Source: an uncultured Mailhella sp. (GTDB lineage: Bacteria > Desulfobacterota > Desulfovibrionia > Desulfovibrionales > Desulfovibrionaceae). Taken from it: DNA of 28,575 nt. How positions within the stretch are numbered: the stretch's first letter is position 1; each line of letters starts with the position of its first letter. Of this stretch, positions 17,401 through 22,603 are shown piece after piece. The notes under the pieces are model-generated. The model searched no databases. It saw only the letters and a program-made list of their open reading frames with translations, and was not told the DNA's origin. Where the stretch lies: positions 1 to 28,575 of the forward strand of contig CAOMFZ010000005.1 in assembly GCA_948482415.1 (NCBI GenBank), given 5' to 3'. The position numbers were made by a program, and so were the translations under genes.

Positions 17401-17838
17401 ACACCTGTTCCGGTATCAGGCAATGTTATTTTGACCGTAACAGATCAGGATAAGGAACCTCTTATTCCGCTTGCGGCACGTCTGAAAGCTCTTGGCTTTA
17501 CCTTGTATGCAACGCCGGGAACCAAGGCTATTTTGGAAAACAAGGGCATTGAATGTAAGCTTATTGTAAAAATCGGACAACAGCGTCCTCACCTTTTGGA
17601 CTTTATCCGCAACGGCGAAGCTGCCATGATTGTCAATACTGTGAGCGGCTCCACTTCTGCCCGTGACGCAAACACCATCAGAACGGAAGCGCTTGCCCGC
17701 CGTATCAATTTGATTACAACCCTGTCTGCTCTTGGTGCGATAGTAGAAGGACTCGAAACCCGTAAACAAGAACAGCGCGTAGTTGCTCCTCTGCAGGATT
17801 ACTATGCCGGCTATATTCAAGGAAAGACAAATGAATAA
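14494..17838 (+). CDS. carB: Carbamoyl-phosphate synthase large subunit
   Basis: Makes carbamoyl phosphate from bicarbonate, ammonia and two ATP. The 1114-aa protein is the usual duplicated synthetase: an N-half with GSGPIVIGQAAEFDYSG (14-30) and the ATP-grasp strand IRPSYTLGGAGGG, a C-half with IGGGPNRIGQGLEFDYCC and MVRPSFVLGGRAM, and a C-terminal MGS-like allosteric domain (about 955-1090, with TPGTKAILE and NTVSGSTSARDA). The frame opens with TTG at 14461, but the ATG at 14494 is preferred because MPKREDLKTI is the usual start and AAAAAGGA (14476-14483) precedes it. It overlaps the purF start by 8 nt. Confidence 0.96.
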   Translation: MPKREDLKTIMVLGSGPIVIGQAAEFDYSGTQGLKALKEEGCRVVLLNSNPATVMTDTAFSDATYIEPMNKFMAAEIIIKERPDAILPTLGGQTALNLLMDLHHMGILEEYNVEIIGAQPKSIELAENRQKFRETMEAIGLDLPKSSLATTFEEAMEAIKTISFPVIIRPSYTLGGAGGGIAYNIEEFKEIAKGGIEASPINQILIEESVLGWKEIELEVVRDKADNAIVICGIENLDPMGIHTGDSITVAPIQTLSDVEYQALRQDAFRVVRAIGVETGGCNIQFAVCPKTGRRVVIEMNPRVSRSSALASKATGFPIARIAAKLALGYRLDELKNDITGTSACFEPTIDYCVVKIPRFNFEKFAGADTTLGFQMHSVGETMALGGNFREALQKAFRGLETGLQGLQNGKLEAEAPAEANARREWIREKLYIRRPDRVLLVYEGMQLGLTVEEINEITGIDPWFLLQIKHILDDENSIRQDFCQEIDKAIDHKTVDTDFAKKLRYYKAQGFSDARIAKLCTESLVKNVREIDIRAVRERNEVVPVFHTVDTCAGEFEAHTPYFYSTYDAAMPDPLHTAHVGAAKRGFVRKVVIIGGGPNRIGQGLEFDYCCVQACFSLRELGIKTIMINSNPETVSTDYDTADTLYFEPVTTEDVLAICHAEKPDGVIVQFGGQTPLNIAMALQEAGVPIIGTKPQDIALAEDREDFSSLIEDLDILQPASGMAVDLETSCRLAEKIGYPVMVRPSFVLGGRAMRIIHNEQELVDYINDKSTGLYLSINTPILIDKFLEQAIEIDVDAVADGERVTIAAIMEHIEQAGIHSGDSCCSIPTHTLSDEIKGVIRSYTHKLGKALHTVGLLNIQMAIYKGSVYVIEANPRASRTVPFVSKATGRNVAGIAAKIMTGLSLKDVNFTDEPKLLYSAVKEAVIPFERFPGAEIQLGPEMRSTGEVMGIDRSFGMAFLKAQAGTRTPVPVSGNVILTVTDQDKEPLIPLAARLKALGFTLYATPGTKAILENKGIECKLIVKIGQQRPHLLDFIRNGEAAMIVNTVSGSTSARDANTIRTEALARRINLITTLSALGAIVEGLETRKQEQRVVAPLQDYYAGYIQGKTNE

Positions 17839-19234
17839 TCCTTTTGAAGAAATGTATGTTCCCGAAACATTGACATACGATGATAAAGCACATGATGAGT
17901 GCGGCATTGTCGGCTTGTTTGGCGTAAAAGATGCAGCTCAGCATGCATCTTTAGCCCTGCATGCCTTACAGCACCGCGGACAGGAATCTGCCGGCGTTGT
18001 GAGCGCGTCGGGCGGTGAGCTTTTCATTCACCGCGGCATGGGCTTGGTTTCCAGTGTTTTTGGCAAGGGAGAAGGACGGAATATGCCCGGCAATGCTGCC
18101 ATTGGGCATGTTCGGTATTCCACAGCCGGCTCCAGTACCATTGCCAACGCACAGCCTTTGATCGGTTATTATACAGAAGGACAAGTCGCCCTTGCGCATA
18201 ACGGAAATTTATACCACAGTGAAAAATTGCGTGATAAATTACTTCATTCCGGGGCATTTTTGCAGACAACCAGCGACAGTGAATTTTTCCTGCAAATGCT
18301 GGCTCAAAAACAGGCAAGCACTGATGAAGAAATTGCCGGTGTTTTTGAACAGGCAGAAGCCGCCTTTGCTGTGGTTTTGCTCTTCGGGGACAAAATGATT
18401 GCTGCCCGTGACCCATGGGGCTATCGTCCTTTGGTGCTTGGCAAAATGGGTGACGGCTATGTGGTTGCGTCCGAAACCTGTGCCTTTGACCAAATCGGGG
18501 CACATTTTGAGCGCGAAGTCGAACCGGGTGAAATGCTTACCTTTACCGCCGGAGGCTATCGTTCCACCTATTTTGGCGACAGAACTGTCTGCCAGCAGCG
18601 CTGTTTATTGGAACTCATTTACTTTGCCCGTCCTGACAGCAATGTCTTTGGGCACTGTCCGCATGTTTTCCGCCGTCAGACAGGACATATGCTTGCTAAG
18701 GAAAAGCCCTGTGACGTGGATATTGTTGTAGCCATTCCCGACTCCGGTTTTTCCGCTGCCATGGGCTTTGCCGAAGAACTGGGCATTACCCTTGACCGCG
18801 GGCTTATCCGTAACCACTATATTGGACGAAGCTTTATTACTCCGGGGCAGGGTGCCCGTGTTGCCGCCGTGCGCATGAAACATAACGTGGTGAAAGACGT
18901 TGTGCGCGGAAAACGGGTCTGTTTGGTGGACGATTCCCTTATCCGCGGTACCACAACAGCCGCTCTTGGCAAGGAACTGCGCGACGCAGGGGCAACAGAA
19001 GTACATCTTCGCATTGCCTGTCCGCCTGTGCAGTATCCCTGCTATTTTGGGGTTGATTTCCCTCACTATGAGGAACTTCTTGCTTACCAGCATACAGTCG
19101 AAGAAATTCGCTCTATTTTGAATATGGACAGCCTTGGTTACCTTTCTTTGGAAGGTATGCGCGCCTGCCTTGGTGAAGAGGGCATGCAGTACTGCACCGG
19201 CTGCTGGAGCGGCGAATACCTGCACAGAAGTTAA
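17831..19234 (+). CDS. purF: Amidophosphoribosyltransferase (Fe-S type)
   Basis: First committed enzyme of purine synthesis: PRPP plus glutamine gives phosphoribosylamine. The 467-aa protein has an N-terminal nucleophile glutaminase domain whose catalytic cysteine is C24 (HDECGIVGLFG), so a 23-residue propeptide must be removed. The PRTase domain carries the PRPP loop VDDSLIRGTT (366-375). Candidate ligands for a [4Fe-4S] cluster match the B. subtilis pattern: C258 (or C254), C404 (YPCYFGVD), C455 and C458 (YCTGC). This marks it as the cluster-containing, oxygen-sensitive type. Its ATG lies inside the end of carB with GGAAAG just upstream, so expression is coupled to pyrimidine/arginine precursor supply. 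Confidence 0.96.
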   Translation: MNNPFEEMYVPETLTYDDKAHDECGIVGLFGVKDAAQHASLALHALQHRGQESAGVVSASGGELFIHRGMGLVSSVFGKGEGRNMPGNAAIGHVRYSTAGSSTIANAQPLIGYYTEGQVALAHNGNLYHSEKLRDKLLHSGAFLQTTSDSEFFLQMLAQKQASTDEEIAGVFEQAEAAFAVVLLFGDKMIAARDPWGYRPLVLGKMGDGYVVASETCAFDQIGAHFEREVEPGEMLTFTAGGYRSTYFGDRTVCQQRCLLELIYFARPDSNVFGHCPHVFRRQTGHMLAKEKPCDVDIVVAIPDSGFSAAMGFAEELGITLDRGLIRNHYIGRSFITPGQGARVAAVRMKHNVVKDVVRGKRVCLVDDSLIRGTTTAALGKELRDAGATEVHLRIACPPVQYPCYFGVDFPHYEELLAYQHTVEEIRSILNMDSLGYLSLEGMRACLGEEGMQYCTGCWSGEYLHRS

Positions 19235-19260
19235 TTATGCTTTATATATGAATTGAAATC

Positions 19261-19290
19261 AAAAAGCCGTCCAAAAGGACGGCTTTTTTT
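19261..19290 (+). terminator. Rho-independent terminator of carA-carB-purF
   Basis: AGCCGTCC (19265-19272) pairs with GGACGGCT (19277-19284) around an AAAA loop, with a run of T's to 19290. It lies 27 bp after the purF stop. The A-run on the left arm makes it potentially bidirectional. Confidence 0.93.
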
Positions 19291-19296
19291 ATAATT

Positions 19297-19435
19297 TAGA
19301 GCGTTTCTGGTAAATCTTGCAACTTTTCTATGCAGGGGGAAAACTTTTGTAAAAGTTTCTCCCCCTGCACCCCTTTACAAAACTTTTTAAGCTTTCTTAT
19401 AAAAAATTGTTGCAATTATTATTGGAAATGCTCTA
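19297..19435 (+). repeat. Interspersed hairpin repeat, copy C (most complete)
   Basis: Same element as 9890-10029. It starts TAGAGCGTTTC (19297-19307) and ends GGAAATGCTCTA. The two ~26-bp ends are imperfect inverted repeats (roughly 18 of 26 positions) and both finish in TAGAGC, so the outer TA could be a target-site duplication. The central hairpin is GCAGGGGG pairing with CCCCCTGC with A/T-rich inner arms. It sits directly behind the purF terminator. Confidence 0.86.
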
Positions 19436-19871
19436 GGAATTAAATAGATTGCTTCGCTATCGCTCGCAATGACGTGTTACTGGAGTGCAAGTCGCATATC
19501 GTTGTCTTTGCGAGGAACGTCATCCGGTCACTTTTACGCTTATAGCTCTGCTGTCCATTTGCGTAAAGCTCGCCCACTCGCAAACTCAAACGGCTTCGCC
19601 GCCATTCGGTGGCAGCGTTGCTATGCGTAAGTGCCGGATATGAGACCCTCTACCGGCTCTAAGACTTAAAACCTTTGGTTTTGTCTGCTGTACGAGGAAC
19701 GAAGTGAAGCGGCAATCTTTTAACGATATAACATAGTTATTCTGAATGTCATACGGAAATGCTCTATAGTTTTTCCAAATACCATTTAGAATTGTTATGT
19801 CATGGTATAACTTCAATAACACAGGAAGTGCGAGCCTCGCAGAGCGAGCGTCATCTTTTATCCCGGCTTTT
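19436..19871. repeat. Noncoding region with further repeat fragments
   Basis: This 436-bp stretch has no credible gene. It holds the TTGCTTCGCTATCGCTCGCAA-type palindromic sequence (about 19449-19470), related in style to the widespread 'CGTCATTGCGAG...GCAATC' repeats. A second such fragment is CGAGGAACGAAGTGAAGCGG (19692-19711). GCCG-rich small hairpins lie around 19591-19612, and another end of the ~140-bp repeat is seen as GGAAATGCTCTA (19755-19766). Around that end the flanks form an imperfect inverted repeat (about 19730-19800). GC content and texture differ from the surrounding genes, which suggests several nested or decayed insertions. Confidence 0.6.
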
Positions 19872-21470
19872 TTACATAAGCTGTTTTTTGATTTCTGCAA
19901 GGATTGCGGCGGCGGAAGCGATATTTTTTTCTTGCAGTTTGTGTAAAAGCTGTAAAAATTTTTCTTCCAGTTCTGCCAGACCTTGATTATTGGGAATTTC
20001 AAAATCAGCCAGGCGGATTTTTTCTTCCTGCGGAATTTGCCAGCTTTCCATATAGGCAATAACATCGTCTGTCCAATTTCTGGTTTTCAGGCGCTTGTAA
20101 CGGATTTCTTTTGTGGCACTGACGCAGATAGTCAAAGGTTTGAACGGGAGTTTAGCAGGCTTGCTTTCAAACCAAAGGGGAATTTCCGCTATTGCAAAGG
20201 GGGCATATTGGTTGTCAGCAAAAAATTGCAGCATGCGGTTATATACCAGCGGGTGGAGTAAATTTTCTATTTCCTGTTTCATCGTTGGGTCCTGCATGGC
20301 TTTGGCAAGGACAATTTTATCCACAGGCTTGCTGTCGTCAGGCACAAACTGTGTGCCGTACTGCTGTTTTAAAAGATACCATGCGTCATTATTTACCTTA
20401 TATAATTCACGAATACATGTGTCTGCGCTAAAGGTAGGCAAATTTTGCCGTGCGGCAATTTCCAGAAGGGCAGATTTGCCGGAACCGGAATTTCCTGTGA
20501 CAATAAAGGGAATTGCCTTTTGTTTTTGGGCAAGCTGCTGTTCCAGACATTCCCAAAAATCAGCAGGGGGCAGGGAGGTAAATTCCATTTCCTCGCCTGT
20601 GAACGGGTGCGTGAAATGTAATGTATAGGCATGGAGCATTTGCCGCGGAGCTTTTGCAGCAATGTACGCAGGGGCATAGACTTCATCGCCTAAAAGCGGA
20701 TAGCCAAAGGCAGATAAATGGACGCGGATTTGGTGTGTTCTGCCTGTGTGGATTTGCACTTTGAGCAGGGAAAATTTTTCGTTTTGTTTATTGGTGTCAG
20801 AAGCAGTTATTTTTTGTGCTGTCATTTCCTTGGGATAAATGCGCTCCCATTCTGAAAATGCTTCCCGTCCGCCTTTATTTAAAGGGACAAGCGCCATTTT
20901 TGTTTTGATTGCGGGGTGGCGTCCAATGGGCTCCCTGCTTTCGCCGTTGGGGCAAATACCCTGTACAAGGGCAAGATAGGTTTTCTTGATTTGCTTTTCG
21001 CTGAAGGCTTCAGAAAGTTTCAGACGGCTTTCTTCGGTCAGGGCAACAAGCATAAGTCCGGACGTGTCTTTATCCAATCTGTGCACAATGCCTGGGCGTT
21101 CTCCCTCCATGGTTTTCAGGCTTGGGAAATGATAAAGCAAATGGTTAACAAGCGTTTCTTCCTGACAAGACGGGCAGGGATGCACGGTAAGTCCCGGCTT
21201 TTTTTCAATGACAGCCAAAAATTTGTCCTGATAATAAATTGTCAGAGCGTTTTTTGCAGCTGCAAGGGTATTTTCTTCCTGTTCCGGTGTCAATTCTATG
21301 ATATCCCCTTCGCCGAGTTTTTTAGACGGGTCAGTACAAAGAGCAGAATTTACATAAACTGCGTTATTTTCAATATATTTTTTTATTTTTGAACGGGAGA
21401 TTTCTGTTTGCTCAGATAAAAAGCTGTCCAGCCGTCCTGTGCGTTTTGGGGCAATAAATTCTTGTTTCAT
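19872..21470 (-). CDS. coaE: Fusion: RluA/RluD-family pseudouridine synthase + dephospho-CoA kinase (CoaE)
   Basis: One 532-aa chain carries two unrelated enzymes. Residues 10-65 are an S4 RNA-binding domain. Residues 75-300 are a pseudouridine synthase with catalytic D133 in GIVHRLDKDTSG, plus HTGRTHQIRVH (241-251) and GYPLLGDEVY. Residues 321-515 are CoaE, the last step of CoA synthesis: P-loop TGNSGSGKS (325-333), FSADTCIRELY where CoaE has its DAD motif, LLHPLV (404-409) and AEIPLWFES (428-436). The P-loop has Asn-Ser where canonical CoaE has Gly-Ile. No stop or frameshift separates the halves. The start has GGAAAA upstream. It is convergent with purF and divergent from the TPR gene. Confidence 0.92.
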   Translation of the reverse strand: MKQEFIAPKRTGRLDSFLSEQTEISRSKIKKYIENNAVYVNSALCTDPSKKLGEGDIIELTPEQEENTLAAAKNALTIYYQDKFLAVIEKKPGLTVHPCPSCQEETLVNHLLYHFPSLKTMEGERPGIVHRLDKDTSGLMLVALTEESRLKLSEAFSEKQIKKTYLALVQGICPNGESREPIGRHPAIKTKMALVPLNKGGREAFSEWERIYPKEMTAQKITASDTNKQNEKFSLLKVQIHTGRTHQIRVHLSAFGYPLLGDEVYAPAYIAAKAPRQMLHAYTLHFTHPFTGEEMEFTSLPPADFWECLEQQLAQKQKAIPFIVTGNSGSGKSALLEIAARQNLPTFSADTCIRELYKVNNDAWYLLKQQYGTQFVPDDSKPVDKIVLAKAMQDPTMKQEIENLLHPLVYNRMLQFFADNQYAPFAIAEIPLWFESKPAKLPFKPLTICVSATKEIRYKRLKTRNWTDDVIAYMESWQIPQEEKIRLADFEIPNNQGLAELEEKFLQLLHKLQEKNIASAAAILAEIKKQLM

Positions 21471-21543
21471 AGTTTTTCCTTGTGCAAAGAAGATACGGTA
21501 TTTTTTTTACATTGAACAGTGTTTTCTTTGTCCATTAACTGAC

Positions 21544-21579
21544 AGGAAAAATTTTCCTTTTTTTCGTCAAATGGCTGAC
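21544..21579. promoter_or_regulatory. Inverted repeats upstream of the sigma-54 promoter (possible activator site)
   Basis: Two dyads lie side by side: AGGAAAA-A-TTTTCCT (21544-21558) and GTCA-AATGGC-TGAC (21566-21579). Their centres are roughly 95-120 bp upstream of the predicted sigma-54 start site near 21669, the usual distance for an enhancer-binding activator. The activator is unknown. Confidence 0.35.
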
Positions 21580-21642
21580 AAAAAGAAGGAATAAAAAAGA
21601 TGTAAAAATATAACTTATTGAAAAATAATGAAAATTTTATTT

Positions 21643-21658
21643 TGGCATGCGAAATGCT
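21643..21658 (+). promoter_or_regulatory. Sigma-54 (-24/-12) promoter of the TPR gene
   Basis: TGGCATGCGAAATGCT matches the sigma-54 consensus TGGCAC-N5-TTGCW at 9 of 11 defined positions. The invariant GG (21644-21645) and GC (21656-21657) are exactly 10 bp apart. The predicted start near 21669 leaves a ~45-nt leader before the ATG at 21714. No competing sigma-70 promoter stood out. Confidence 0.7.
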
Positions 21659-21713
21659 AATAGGTGAGTATGCCATGAGGCACAAAACTTATCGCATGGA
21701 GGGGAAAGAAACC

Positions 21714-22274
21714 ATGAGTGATTTATTAGATTATGAAATTAACAAAGAATTAGGCGAATGTTACCTTTTTATGGGTGAATATGAAAAGGCAGCAGAGTAT
21801 TATGAAAAAGCCGCTGCAAGCGGCAGTGAATTTGCTGCGCCGCAAATGGGTTTGGCAACAATTGCTGTACAGCTCGGCGATTATGATAAAGCTTTCATGC
21901 ATTATCAAAATGCGCTCGAACTTGAAAAAACAGACAATGCCTATACAGGTTTGGGACTTGTTGCCATGACCAAAGAAATGCACGAAGATGCATTTGAATA
22001 TTTCAGAAACGCTCTTGAAATCAAAACAACAAATACTGTTGCCCTTGGCTGTTTGGTTCAGGAAGCGTATGCTTTGGATAAAGTTGACCAGGCTGTAGAA
22101 TATGTAGAAAAATTTTATGGGGAAACCAAAGATCCTCAAATCCGAATTACTTTAGCCGGCTGTCTTATTTATCTTGGCAAAAAAGATGAAGCACGCTCCC
22201 ATTTGGAAGAAGCTCTCAAAGAATTGCCTGATAATCAGGACGCAAAAGACTTATACTCTTTTATTGCGGCATAA
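21714..22274 (+). CDS. Tetratricopeptide repeat (TPR) protein
   Basis: A 186-aa soluble protein made almost wholly of TPR helices: ECYLFMGEYEKAAEYYEKAA (15-34), then GLATIAVQLGDYDKAFMHYQNALEL, GLGLVAMTKEMHEDAFEYFRNALEI, a less regular VQEAYALDKVDQAVEYVEKF, and LAGCLIYLGKKDEARSHLEEALKEL. That is about five units, expected to form a protein-binding solenoid. There is no signal peptide, so it is cytoplasmic. The frame opens earlier (21618), but the ATG at 21714 has a strong GGAGGGG (21698-21704) and lies downstream of the sigma-54 promoter, whose predicted transcript would exclude the longer start. Partner and role are unknown; its neighbours are a secreted M23 peptidase and a 7TM signalling-like protein. 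Confidence 0.88.
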   Translation: MSDLLDYEINKELGECYLFMGEYEKAAEYYEKAAASGSEFAAPQMGLATIAVQLGDYDKAFMHYQNALELEKTDNAYTGLGLVAMTKEMHEDAFEYFRNALEIKTTNTVALGCLVQEAYALDKVDQAVEYVEKFYGETKDPQIRITLAGCLIYLGKKDEARSHLEEALKELPDNQDAKDLYSFIAA

Positions 22275-22374
22275 GAAATCCCCTCCTGTCTTTCAGGGCT
22301 GTTGTTGGCGCTCAGAACTGAAAGATATCACCCCGCCTGAATGCGGGGCGGGGTGAATCCTGCGGGGTGATTAT

Positions 22375-22431
22375 ATGAAAAACAAAGGATGGTTTTATCA
22401 TATTGGTCGCATTAAGTACCACATGGTTTAG
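22375..22431 (+). CDS. Possible 18-aa leader peptide
   Basis: An ATG preceded by GGGGTGA (22364-22370), a plausible Shine-Dalgarno, opens an 18-codon frame reading MKNKGWFYHIGRIKYHMV. The peptide is basic and aromatic (W, F, two Y, two H). Its ribosome site lies inside the 3' arm of the longer alternative hairpin (22362-22371), which would block translation. So short an ORF could be chance; there is no conservation evidence. Confidence 0.25.
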   Translation: MKNKGWFYHIGRIKYHMV

Positions 22432-22528
22432 TCCATTGTGTACAGTATTCTTATTATTATGAAGTGGTTACAGTGTTTGGAATACATGAATATTCATGTT
22501 ATTACCCCAAATATGTGCCTATGCATAG

Positions 22529-22560
22529 TGCCCCTTGTTTCTAAGGGGCATTATTTTTTT
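22529..22560 (+). terminator. Rho-independent terminator before the M23 peptidase gene
   Basis: TGCCCCTT (22529-22536) pairs with AAGGGGCA (22543-22550) across a GTTTCT loop and is followed by TTATTTTTTT. It is 44 bp before the peptidase start, so it either ends the upstream transcript or acts as an attenuator in the peptidase leader. Confidence 0.87.
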
Positions 22561-22569
22561 AATTTTTTC

Positions 22570-22598
22570 TTTACAGATGAAAAAAGCTGGTTTAAAGT
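22570..22598 (+). promoter_or_regulatory. Weak sigma-70 promoter candidate before the M23 peptidase
   Basis: TTTACA (22570-22575) and TAAAGT (22593-22598) are separated by 17 bp, matching 5/6 and 4/6 of the consensus. The predicted start falls at or next to the ATG (22604), which would give a leaderless or nearly leaderless mRNA. The alternative is read-through of the terminator at 22529-22560. Confidence 0.3.
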
Positions 22599-22603
22599 AA
22601 GCT

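Larger units (their letters stand above)
22275..22603 (+). ncRNA. Structured intergenic RNA candidate / leader of the M23 peptidase gene
   Basis: This 329-bp gap is rich in RNA-type structure. CTTTCAG (22290-22296) pairs with CTGAAAG (22318-22324). CACCCCGCC (22329-22337) can pair with GGCGGGGTG (22347-22355), or alternatively ATCACCCCGC (22327-22336) with GCGGGGTGAT (22362-22371). A bulged stem (22416-22443) joins GTAC-ACA-TGG with its complement. GTATTC/GAATAC and the palindrome ACATGAAT-ATTCATGT (22484-22499) follow, and a terminator closes it. It matches no RNA family I recognise; I saw no conserved core of tmRNA, RNase P or SRP RNA. It may be an independent small RNA, the 3' end of the TPR mRNA, or an attenuating leader. 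Confidence 0.45.

Noticed and set aside
19586..20065. 159-codon minus-strand frame overlapping the coaE end
   Set aside because: It overlaps the coaE 3' part in another frame and then runs through repeat DNA. Its tail (SHIRHLRIATLPPNGG) is the kind of peptide produced by translating dispersed repeats.
22588..22603. Second sigma-54-like spacing (TGG-N10-GC) before the M23 gene
   Set aside because: Only the GG and GC match; TGGTTT and GTAAGC are otherwise poor. Transcription would begin inside the coding region.
22275..22603. Assignment of the gap as 6S, tmRNA, SRP or RNase P RNA
   Set aside because: None of the conserved core sequences or the overall fold of those RNAs could be found; only local hairpins and a terminator are supported.
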